64,000 nucleotides of DNA from Bradyrhizobiaceae bacterium PARB1 (GTDB lineage Bacteria; Pseudomonadota; Alphaproteobacteria; Rhizobiales; Xanthobacteraceae). Shown piece by piece: positions 30,771 through 40,298 of the stretch (positions are counted from its first letter, which is position 1; every line of letters starts with the position of its first letter). The position numbers and the translations under genes were made by a program. Below the pieces are notes generated by a model. That model was not told where the DNA came from, did not search any database, and saw only the letters and a program-made list of their open reading frames with translations. Location of the stretch: positions 252,485-316,484 of the forward strand of contig NKIY01000005.1 in the NCBI GenBank assembly GCA_002256345.1. Reading direction: 5' to 3'.

Positions 30771-31960
30771 CTGCTCCCCATCCGCGACAGATCGTATTCA
30801 CGCTGGGGACCCTGCAAATCCTCGCATGGGGATCGTCCTTCTACCTGCTCAGCGTGCTCGCTCCCGCCATCGCCAGGGATACGGCATGGCCGACCGCATT
30901 CGTGGTCGGCGGCATCTCGCTCGCTTTGCTCGTGGCCGGGATTGCATCCCCGCGTATCGGCCATCTCATTCAGGCGCATGGCGGACGGCGCGTGCTCGCC
31001 GCCAGCTCGCTGCTATTCGCGGCCGGGCTCGCCGTGCTGGCCTCGGCGACTTTATTGCCCGCCTATTTCGCAGCCTGGACCTTGATCGGCCTTGGCATGG
31101 CCTCCGGCCTTTACGATCCCGCCTTCGCGACGCTGGGCCGCCAGTTCGGCCACGAGGCGCGCCGCATGATCACCACAGTGACGTTGTTCGGCGGTTTTGC
31201 CAGCACGCTATGCTGGCCGCTGACGGCGTGGCTGCTCGAGCAACATGGCTGGCGCATCACCTGCGCGACTTATGCGGGACTTCACCTCTTCATCGGCTTG
31301 CCCGCCTATCTCCTGCTGCTGCCGCGGCGCCCGCCCGCGCTGACGCCTGCCGCCGGCCCCGCCAGCCCGCAGGTCCGCGAATTGCCCCGCGATGCCCAGA
31401 AGACCGCGCTGGTCCTGCTCGGCGTCATCCTCACCATCGGCGCCGTCACGATGTCGCTGCTCTCGGCGCATCTCCTGATTCTGCTGCAGCTGCGCGGCAT
31501 CGATCTCGCCGCGGCTGTCGGCCTCGGCGCCTTGATCGGCCCGTCGCAGGTCGCCGCGCGCATCGTCGAGATGGCGTTCGGCCGCCGCCTTCATCCGCTC
31601 TGGACAATGCTCGCCGGCGTCGTGCTGGTGGCATCCGGAATTGCACTGCTCGCCACCGGCTTTCCCATCGTCGCGGTGTCGCTGATCGCCTATGGCGCCG
31701 GCAATGGCATCAGCTCGATCGTGCGCGGCGCGGTGCCGCTCGTGCTGTTCGGCCCCACCCGCTACGCGGTGCTGATGGGACGGCTCGGCCTCCCCATCCT
31801 GATCGGCATGGCCGCCGCCCCGACCGCCGGCGCGCTATTGCTCGATGCCGGCGGCACAGGTCTGGTCTTCTCCCTGCTCAGCGCGCTGTCGATCCTCAAC
31901 GTTGCGATCGCGGCGTATCTTGGCTGGTTCTGCATGAAGGCGGAAAGCGTCTCGCCATGA
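30767..31960 (+). CDS. MFS transporter in the ars operon (ArsK-like by context)
   Basis: 12-TM MFS; ATGA overlap with arsC; ArsK assignment is inferred from operon context only. Confidence 0.75.
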   Translation: MTAPHPRQIVFTLGTLQILAWGSSFYLLSVLAPAIARDTAWPTAFVVGGISLALLVAGIASPRIGHLIQAHGGRRVLAASSLLFAAGLAVLASATLLPAYFAAWTLIGLGMASGLYDPAFATLGRQFGHEARRMITTVTLFGGFASTLCWPLTAWLLEQHGWRITCATYAGLHLFIGLPAYLLLLPRRPPALTPAAGPASPQVRELPRDAQKTALVLLGVILTIGAVTMSLLSAHLLILLQLRGIDLAAAVGLGALIGPSQVAARIVEMAFGRRLHPLWTMLAGVVLVASGIALLATGFPIVAVSLIAYGAGNGISSIVRGAVPLVLFGPTRYAVLMGRLGLPILIGMAAAPTAGALLLDAGGTGLVFSLLSALSILNVAIAAYLGWFCMKAESVSP

Positions 31961-31973
31961 CGACGCGCTGACC

Positions 31974-32061
31974 GTAGGGCGGATGAGGCGAAGCCGTCAT
32001 CCGCCGGCCGAGATCGTGGGGCGAAGGACGGCGGATGACGCTTCGCTGATCCGCCCTACGC
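31974..32061. repeat. 88-bp interspersed palindromic repeat family 1, copy 1
   Basis: GTAGGGCGGATGA...TCATCCGCCGGCCGA...GGCGGATGACGCTTCGCTGATCCGCCCTACGC; near-identical to 60887-60974. Confidence 0.8.
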
Positions 32062-32064
32062 GCC

Positions 32065-32553
32065 TCAGTCTTCCTTGTAGCCATATTCCGGCACATTCCC
32101 GCTGGCGCCGTAATACTTGTACGGCAGGAACTTGCCCGACATCGTGATCTTCACACGATCGCCCTTCGGATTCGCCACGCGTTCGAAGTCGAAGTCGAAA
32201 TCGATGGCCGACATGATGCCGTCGCCGAACTCTTCCTCGATCAGCATCTTCCAGGCCGGACCGTTCACCATCACCATCTCGTAGAAGCGATAGATCAAGG
32301 GGTCCTGCGGCGGCATCTGCATGGTTTCAGCCCGCATCGGGATCTCGTTGAGCATCGCGGTCTCGGCCTTGGAGAGCCCGAACAGCTCGCCGGCATTGGC
32401 CGCCTGCGGCTTCGTGAGCTTCATGTTGCCGAGAATGGCGCCGACGATCAGAACGTCGGAATAACCGCCGATCTTTTCGCAGATATATTTCCAGGTCCAT
32501 TCCTTCTCGCGCTTGATGTCGAGCAGCTTTTCGGTGAGGTCGGATCGCAGCAT
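32065..32553 (-). CDS. cynS: Cyanate hydratase (cyanase)
   Basis: LTEKLLDIKREKEWTWKYICEKIGGYSDVLIVGAILGNMKLTKPQAANAGELFGLSKAE...PKGDRVKITMSGKFLPYKYY. Confidence 0.97.
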   Translation of the reverse strand: MLRSDLTEKLLDIKREKEWTWKYICEKIGGYSDVLIVGAILGNMKLTKPQAANAGELFGLSKAETAMLNEIPMRAETMQMPPQDPLIYRFYEMVMVNGPAWKMLIEEEFGDGIMSAIDFDFDFERVANPKGDRVKITMSGKFLPYKYYGASGNVPEYGYKED

Positions 32554-32577
32554 GGTCTTCTCCTTCGTGCTGTTGCG

Positions 32578-33471
32578 TTAGCGCATGGCGCTTTGAAGAG
32601 ACGGCATCGTTGGCGCCTCGGTGAATACAGGCCGCACCACGGGCACATTGCGCGGGTCGTGGTTCGGCGTGTTGGCGGTGAAGGTCTTGCTGCGCGTCAC
32701 CAAGAAATCGATGATGTGGTTGCGCAGCGCGTAGTAGTGCGGATGTTTGTGCAGATCGATGCGGGCGCGGTCCTTCGGCAGTGGGTTCTCGACGATCTCC
32801 GCCAGCACGGCGCCGGGGCCGTTGGTCATGAGAAAAATCTTGTCGGCGAGATACATCGCCTCGTCCACGTCATGGGTGATCATGAAGGTGGTCTGGCCTG
32901 TCTCCAGCGTCACACGCCTCACCTCGTCCTGCAGCGTGCCGCGCGTCAGTGCATCCAGCGCCGAGAACGGCTCGTCCATCAGCATGATCTTTGGCGTGAT
33001 CGACAGCGCCCGCGCGATACCGACGCGCTGCTTCATGCCGCCGGAGAGTTCGGACGGCCGCTTGTGCTCGGAGCCGGTGAGACCGACCTTGTCGATAAAG
33101 GTCTGCGCATGGGCGCGGATCTTTGCCTTGTCCCATTTGCGCCATTTCGACGAGACCGCATAGGCGATGTTGCCCATGACCGTCATCCAGGGCAGCAGCG
33201 CGTGGCTCTGGAAGATTACCGCACGATCGAGGCTGGTGCCGGCGATCGCCTGGCCGTCGACGATCACGGTGCCCTCCGTGGGCTCGTCGAGCCCGGCGAG
33301 AATGTTCAGCACCGTGGTCTTGCCGCACCCGGAATGACCGATGATGCAGCCGAACTCGCCGGGTGCCAGCGACAGCCAGAGATTTTCGAAGATCGTGGTG
33401 GCACCGCCCGATGGCTGCGGATAGCGTTTTGCGATGCCTTCGATGGAGATGAATTTGTTGCTGCTCATCAC
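32578..33471 (-). CDS. Nitrate/cyanate-type ABC transporter ATP-binding protein
   Basis: GHSGCGKTTVLNILAG (Walker A), LSGGMKQRVGIARAL, LMDEPFSALDALTR; NrtD/CynD/TauB family. Confidence 0.93.
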   Translation of the reverse strand: MMSSNKFISIEGIAKRYPQPSGGATTIFENLWLSLAPGEFGCIIGHSGCGKTTVLNILAGLDEPTEGTVIVDGQAIAGTSLDRAVIFQSHALLPWMTVMGNIAYAVSSKWRKWDKAKIRAHAQTFIDKVGLTGSEHKRPSELSGGMKQRVGIARALSITPKIMLMDEPFSALDALTRGTLQDEVRRVTLETGQTTFMITHDVDEAMYLADKIFLMTNGPGAVLAEIVENPLPKDRARIDLHKHPHYYALRNHIIDFLVTRSKTFTANTPNHDPRNVPVVRPVFTEAPTMPSLQSAMR

Positions 33472-33483
33472 GCGTTTCTTTCG

Positions 33484-33626
33484 TGTCCCGGACGCGGTGC
33501 GGCCTGGCGATGCGAAGCATCGCTTGGAAGTGCCGCTCCGCTGAGCCGGGACCGCCCCAGGCGCCGGAGTTTTGTGCGGTCCCGGTTCTGCAAAGCAGCG
33601 CTACGCGCCGCATTGCGCCCGGGACA
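33484..33626. repeat. Interspersed repeat family 2, copy 1 (GTCCCGGRCGCG ... GCGCCCGGGAC)
   Basis: Inverted ends and CCGGGACC...GGTCCCGGTTCTGC core shared with 38100-38219 and 44465-44608. Confidence 0.7.
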
Positions 33627-33655
33627 AGAGATCTGAGTAACTTGCTTCATCGCAT

Positions 33656-34495
33656 TCACTCCGGAAACGTGACCATGCGGGTGAAGCGGGCAAGGATCTG
33701 GTCGAGCAGCATGCCGACCAGGCCGATCATCAAAATCGCGATGATCACATTGGTGATCGACAGGTTGTTCCATTCGTTCCAGACGAAGTAACCGATGCCG
33801 GTGCCCCCCACGAGCATCTCGGCAGCGACGATGACCAGCCAGGCGATGCCGATGGAGATGCGCATGCCGGTGAGAATGGTGGGCGCCGCCGCAGGCAGGA
33901 TCACGGTGAAGGCGCGGCGGAAGGTGCCGACTTCCAGCGTGCGCGCGACATTCACCCATTCCTTGCGCACGGACGCGACGCCAAACGCCGTATTCAGCAG
34001 CATCGGCCACACCGAGCAGATGAAGATCACGAAGATAGCGGAGAGCGAGGAATCCTTGATCGTGTAGAGCGCCAGCGGCATCCAGGCCAGCGGCGAGATC
34101 GGCTTCAGCACCTGGATGAAAGGATCGAGCGCCTTGTTCATCAGCGGTGACATGCCGATGAGAAAGCCGAGCGGGATCGCGACCAGGACGGCAATGAGAT
34201 AGCCGAGCCCGACGCGGCCGATGGAATAAGCGAGCTGGATGCCGAGGCCCTTGTCATTCGGCCCGTTGTCATAGAACGGCCGCTTGAGGTGCTCCCAGAG
34301 CTTTGCGCCGACATCGAGCGGACCGGGCATGGCGGATTTGCCCTGGGTCGCGGTGATGCCCATCAGCCGCGCATATTCCGGCGACATGGTCGTGGTAGCA
34401 GCGCTCTGGCGCGTGGCGAGATGCCAGGTGCCGAGGAATGCAAGGAACAGCGCGAGCGATACGACGGCAGCGCGGAAGCGGAGGGATTTTGTCAT
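33656..34495 (-). CDS. Nitrate/cyanate-type ABC transporter permease
   Basis: NrtB-like: PISPLAWMPLALYTIKDSSLSAIFVIFICSVWPMLLNTAFGV, AAAPTILTGMRISIGIAWLVIVAAEML. Confidence 0.92.
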   Translation of the reverse strand: MTKSLRFRAAVVSLALFLAFLGTWHLATRQSAATTTMSPEYARLMGITATQGKSAMPGPLDVGAKLWEHLKRPFYDNGPNDKGLGIQLAYSIGRVGLGYLIAVLVAIPLGFLIGMSPLMNKALDPFIQVLKPISPLAWMPLALYTIKDSSLSAIFVIFICSVWPMLLNTAFGVASVRKEWVNVARTLEVGTFRRAFTVILPAAAPTILTGMRISIGIAWLVIVAAEMLVGGTGIGYFVWNEWNNLSITNVIIAILMIGLVGMLLDQILARFTRMVTFPE

Positions 34496-34531
34496 CTAAT
34501 TGGGTCTCTTAACGTCACCGAGCATTCAGCC

Positions 34532-34641
34532 TGTCATCCCCGCGAAAGCGGGGATCCAGTAGACACTGCACTCTCCATTGGAGCGCAGGCCTCACCACCT
34601 GCGTGTACTGGGTCCCCGCTTTCGCGGGGACGACAAACGGA
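34532..34641. repeat. Interspersed repeat with long inverted ends (GTCATCCCCGCGAAAGCGGGGATCCAGTA ... TACTGGGTCCCCGCTTTCGCGGGGACGAC)
   Basis: Large inverted repeat in gap between SBP and permease genes. Confidence 0.7.
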
Positions 34642-34654
34642 ACGCGTGGCATCA

Positions 34655-36034
34655 TCACGACGCCTTCTTGATCTTGAAGCTCGCCACATAGTCCTCCGGC
34701 TTGGTCGGATCGAAGGTCTTGCCCATCACCGCGAACGACTTGTAGGCGGTCGCCGGCGGGCTCAAGCCCATCTCCTTCATCACCTTGCCGGTATCGGTCG
34801 CGAGATAGATCTGCTCCGCCACGGCCTTGTAATCCACATCGCCCTTGATCTGCCCCCAGCGCTTCATCTGGGTCATCATCCACACGGCAAAGCTCTGCCA
34901 GGGGAATGGATCGAAATCGACGCGCTTCGGATCGGTCTTGATGCCGCCGAGGCCGTCCGCATAGGTGCCGGTGAGCACCTGCTCCAGCACCACCGGCGGT
35001 GCATTGAGATAGGCCGCAGGCGCGATGGCTTCGGCGATCGACTTGCGGTTCTCCGCCTTCGACGCATAGGCCGTGGCATCGACGATGGCACGCGTCAGTG
35101 CGGCGAAAGAATTCGGCGAGTTTGTGATGAATTCGCGGCTGGCAGCAAAACTGCAGCACGGATGCCCGTCCCAGATTTCCTTCGACAGGATATGCATGAA
35201 GCCGACGCCGTCATAGATCGCGCGCTGGCAGATATTGTCGGGGGCGAGGAAGCCGTCGATATTGTCGGCGCGCAGATTGGCGACCATTTCCGGCGGCGGC
35301 ACCGAGCGGATCTGGATATCCGCATCGGGATCGATGCCGTGCTCGGCGAGATAATAGCGCAGCAGGTAGTTGTGCATCGAATAGTCGAACGGAACGGCGA
35401 TCTTGAAGCCTTTCCAGTCCTTCGGATCGCGCTTGTCCTTGTGCTTCATGGCGAGCGTGATGCCCTGCCCGTTGATATTCTCGATCGCCGGCACGGTGAA
35501 CGGGATCGGCTGCGAGCCGAGCCCGAGCGAAATCGCGATCGGCATCGGCGCCAGCATATGCGCGGCGTCGTATTCCTTGTTGATGGTCTTGTCGCGAATG
35601 ACGGCCCAGCCGGCGGTCTTCACCACTTCCACCTTCAGCCCCTGCTTCTGATAGAAGCCGAGCGGATCCGCCATGATGATCGGCGTCGCACAGGTGATCG
35701 GAATGAAGCCGACCTTGAGGTCGGTCTTTTCCAGCTTGCCCGCGCCTTGCGCGAACACTTCGGTCGCCGTCTTGATCGGGAAGAACTGCGACAGCGCCGC
35801 CAGCGCGCTGGAGGCACCGACCGACTGCAGGAAAGCGCGGCGGGTAGCCTGCTGCGGAAATAGCTGGCGCATCACGGCGGAGGCGACGACGCCCTCGTAG
35901 CGCTTCTCCGCGCTATCCGGGACATCGCACTGCAGGCGCAACGCGGCCTCGTGGGCGGACTGGCTGTCGTGCTGCCCGCAGTCACAGGCGCCGAGGCGCT
36001 TATTCGGGTCGAACGGATTGTCGAATGTGGACAT
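34655..36034 (-). CDS. CmpA/NrtA-type ABC transporter substrate-binding protein (cyanate/nitrate), Tat signal
   Basis: Internal Tat-like signal TRRAFLQSVGASSALAALSQF; LKVGFIPITCATPIIMADPLGFYQKQGLKVEVVKTAGWAVIRDK; upstream Cys-containing extension CDCGQH. Confidence 0.92.
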   Translation of the reverse strand: MSTFDNPFDPNKRLGACDCGQHDSQSAHEAALRLQCDVPDSAEKRYEGVVASAVMRQLFPQQATRRAFLQSVGASSALAALSQFFPIKTATEVFAQGAGKLEKTDLKVGFIPITCATPIIMADPLGFYQKQGLKVEVVKTAGWAVIRDKTINKEYDAAHMLAPMPIAISLGLGSQPIPFTVPAIENINGQGITLAMKHKDKRDPKDWKGFKIAVPFDYSMHNYLLRYYLAEHGIDPDADIQIRSVPPPEMVANLRADNIDGFLAPDNICQRAIYDGVGFMHILSKEIWDGHPCCSFAASREFITNSPNSFAALTRAIVDATAYASKAENRKSIAEAIAPAAYLNAPPVVLEQVLTGTYADGLGGIKTDPKRVDFDPFPWQSFAVWMMTQMKRWGQIKGDVDYKAVAEQIYLATDTGKVMKEMGLSPPATAYKSFAVMGKTFDPTKPEDYVASFKIKKAS

Positions 36035-36066
36035 TGTGACTCCTCCGGTGATGCTCCCGAGGAGTA

Positions 36067-36082
36067 TTCAAGGAGTGTGCCA
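36067..36082 (-). promoter_or_regulatory. Candidate sigma54 (-24/-12) promoter for the cyanate operon
   Basis: Minus strand TGGCAC-ACTCC-TTGAA; GG-N10-GA (consensus GC at -12); 33 bp upstream of SBP ATG. Confidence 0.5.
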
Positions 36083-36139
36083 GCCTCGGCCGGTGCGAGA
36101 AGTCCAAGTGCCGCAGGCGTTTTTCGGATTCGTTGGAAA

Positions 36140-36191
36140 CTACGAAATTTCGTGCTACACGAAATTTCGTAGCCAGATTACGAAATCTCGG
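36140..36191. promoter_or_regulatory. Operator cluster: two perfect ACGAAATTTCGT palindromes plus one degenerate copy
   Basis: CTACGAAATTTCGTG-CTA-CACGAAATTTCGTAG (15-bp arms), then ACGAAATCTCGG. Confidence 0.75.
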
Positions 36192-36199
36192 AGTCCGCC

Positions 36200-38092
<1,893 letters not shown>

Positions 38093-38099
38093 TCACTTT

Positions 38100-38219
38100 G
38101 TCCCGGGCGCGCTGCAGCACGAAATGCTGCCGCGCAGAACCGGGACCGCCACAAGCTCCGAGTCCGCTACGGTCCCGGTTCTGCGAAGCAGCGCAAGAGC
38201 GCCGCATCGCGCCCGGGAC
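38100..38219. repeat. Interspersed repeat family 2, copy 2
   Basis: GTCCCGGGCGCGCTGCAGCACG...CAGAACCGGGACC...GGTCCCGGTTCTGCG...GCGCCCGGGAC. Confidence 0.75.
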
Positions 38220-38231
38220 AAGTAGGCGCCC

Positions 38232-38717
38232 CTACTTCAGCGCCGCCTCCACCTTGGCGATGCCCGCCAGCGCGCACACCTCATCCTTCTCGCCGCCCGG
38301 CGCACCCGACACACCAACCGCGCCGATCACTTCATTCCCCGCCTTGATCGGCACGCCACCGCCGACGGCCACCACATGCGGGATCTGCTTCAGATAGGCA
38401 TTGGCCGGATCGGCCGTGAGCTTCATGAATTCCAGCGAGGTCTGGCCGCGGGTGCGCGAGGTGTAGGCCTTGAGCCGGCTGAATTCCATCGTATGCGGAT
38501 TGGTGCCGTCACCGCGGATCTGCGCGGCCACATTGCCGGCCTTGTCGACGATGGTGACCGACACCTTGTAGCCATCCTTGGTGCATTGATCGATCGTGCC
38601 CTGCATGATGGCCATGGCGAGGCCCATGGAGATGTTCTTCTCCATCTGCGGCGCCTGCGCGAAAGCCGGCATGGCAAATCCAGCGGCCAGGGCGGCCGCG
38701 AGTGTCAGTGAACGCAT
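38232..38717 (-). CDS. GlcG/HbpS family heme-binding-like protein, secreted
   Basis: Signal peptide; ISMGLAMAIMQGTIDQCTKDGYKVSVTIVDKAGNVAAQIRGDG...GGVPIKAGNEVIGAVGVSGAPGGEKDEVCALAGI. Confidence 0.9.
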   Translation of the reverse strand: MRSLTLAAALAAGFAMPAFAQAPQMEKNISMGLAMAIMQGTIDQCTKDGYKVSVTIVDKAGNVAAQIRGDGTNPHTMEFSRLKAYTSRTRGQTSLEFMKLTADPANAYLKQIPHVVAVGGGVPIKAGNEVIGAVGVSGAPGGEKDEVCALAGIAKVEAALK

Positions 38718-38859
38718 GTGTTTCCCCTCGGGTTTGTTGTTTTGTTGGAAACACTGAGTGTCGCGGTTTCATCCGCGCGCGTCTCGCAAATTCGTTGCTG
38801 CGATGCGGCCGTTTGCTCGTGCCGCTTGCAACCTTCGCGGATAGGCATATAATCCCCTC

Positions 38860-39561
38860 ATGGCGCATCCCCTCAATCCTCTCTTCAACAACAGGCCGTA
38901 CGTCCGCGACTCCTCGTCGGAGCCTGTGCTGCGGCTGCGGATCCAGCCCGATGTGGACGACGGACCGCCGCCCGTTCCCGGCCGTCCCAAAGGCTGCAAG
39001 CGGCTGCACACCAATGCCACGGTGGCCGCGACGCGCCGACTGATCGAGGAGACGACGCTGAGCTACAAGCAGATCGCGGCGCGGACCGGCGCGACCGCCG
39101 GCACCGTCGGCCGCTGGGCCCGCGAATTCGGCTGGCAGCGCCATCCCTTCGCGCCCCGTGCCTGCGACACGGTGCCGACCGCCCGCGCCGGCCGCCGGCT
39201 GAAGCTGCGCATGCTGGGCGTGAAGCTGCAGGAGGTGGCCGAGCGCTGCGTCAACGAGCTGTGGGCCAGCCCCACGGTGGACTACGACCGGCTGATCAAG
39301 GCCATGGAGGCATTCAAGGTGGCGCGCCTGATGGCCATGGGCAGCCGCCGCCCGCGCCGCCATCCCGAGCCCAAGGCGCACAGCGCCCAGGACTGGCTCG
39401 ACCGCAACGCCGCCATCGCGAAGGCGCTGAAGGACCTGCGCTGGGGCGGCGTCAATATCGAGCACATCCCCGAGGAAGCGATGGCCCTGCTGGAAGAGGC
39501 GCACACGCCGCCGGAGGATCATCCGGCTTTGAGGCCGAGGGGGAAAAGAAGAAGAAAGTAG
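38860..39561 (+). CDS. Hypothetical HTH-domain protein
   Basis: TLSYKQIAARTGATAGTVGRWAREFGWQRH resembles HTH of terminase small subunit/resolvase-like proteins; basic C-terminus RPRGKRRRK. Confidence 0.6.
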   Translation: MAHPLNPLFNNRPYVRDSSSEPVLRLRIQPDVDDGPPPVPGRPKGCKRLHTNATVAATRRLIEETTLSYKQIAARTGATAGTVGRWAREFGWQRHPFAPRACDTVPTARAGRRLKLRMLGVKLQEVAERCVNELWASPTVDYDRLIKAMEAFKVARLMAMGSRRPRRHPEPKAHSAQDWLDRNAAIAKALKDLRWGGVNIEHIPEEAMALLEEAHTPPEDHPALRPRGKRRRK

Positions 39562-39638
39562 GGCTTAAAGATCGCCATAACACTTGCTTCGAAGACGAAG
39601 ACAACGAGCGAGAACCGGTTCAGCTAGTCAAGTAGCCT

Positions 39639-40298
39639 TTACGCCACACAGCTTCCCACGGGCAGAAAAGCGTGGTTCAGCTCGATGCTCGTAAAATTCG
39701 TCCGCGGATGCTGACTTAGCCAAAACGCCTGACCGTTAAGACTCAGCTGCTCTGGTGTTCTTTTACTCTTCTTCAGAAAGGCGTTTATCTGTTCGACAAT
39801 AACGTTTGGTGCGCCAGCCAACACATATCCTGTCATAAATCCTCGGCTATGAGCAGCACCATATTTTCTTGAACAGAAGCGATCCATCCCTTCCTTCACG
39901 TACTCGCGAATAAGATTAGCGTCTCCCGCTGCGACCCTCTTACATTCGATAATCGCGTGAGGATCGTGCTGCCCAAGCTTCAGGAATATCTCGATGAACA
40001 GTATCGGAATATCGGTTCTTCCGTCAGGAACCGGAAACTCCGTAGATCTAGATTCTGTTCCTGGCAAAACGACCATTGACCTTCGCCAAGGAAGTTTCCG
40101 CGCTTTAAGCGCCTCTCTCATCCCATCGCGCAGGCGTTCTGTAATTACAATCTCTTTTGCATCCGAAGCCAAATCGTGATGTTTTCTAGCTATTTCCCAT
40201 CCAAATTCGACTGTCTGTAGAATGGCGGCCGCAATATCCGGCGCAAGATCGATAAGTGCCTCTCCTATTACTGCGGGCTTCTCAAACGGGATGCTCAC
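39639..40298 (-). CDS. PD-(D/E)XK nuclease-like protein, second gene of DNA-methyltransferase cassette
   Basis: ITERLRDGM...GRTDIPILFIEIFLKLGQHDPHAIIECKRV (E...D...ECK); ATGA overlap with upstream methyltransferase gene. Confidence 0.6.
   Translation of the reverse strand: MSIPFEKPAVIGEALIDLAPDIAAAILQTVEFGWEIARKHHDLASDAKEIVITERLRDGMREALKARKLPWRRSMVVLPGTESRSTEFPVPDGRTDIPILFIEIFLKLGQHDPHAIIECKRVAAGDANLIREYVKEGMDRFCSRKYGAAHSRGFMTGYVLAGAPNVIVEQINAFLKKSKRTPEQLSLNGQAFWLSQHPRTNFTSIELNHAFLPVGSCVA

Noticed and set aside
31974-32061. GGCGGATGA repeats considered as a CRISPR-like array
   Set aside because: Inverted, not regularly spaced direct repeats; no unique spacers and no cas genes
34289-35863. 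524-aa + strand ORF
   Set aside because: Antisense across SBP/permease genes and an intergenic repeat; low-complexity Arg/His composition
39261-39635. 124-aa + strand ORF spanning the island boundary
   Set aside because: Out-of-frame overlap with the HTH protein gene; Gly/Arg-rich shadow translation
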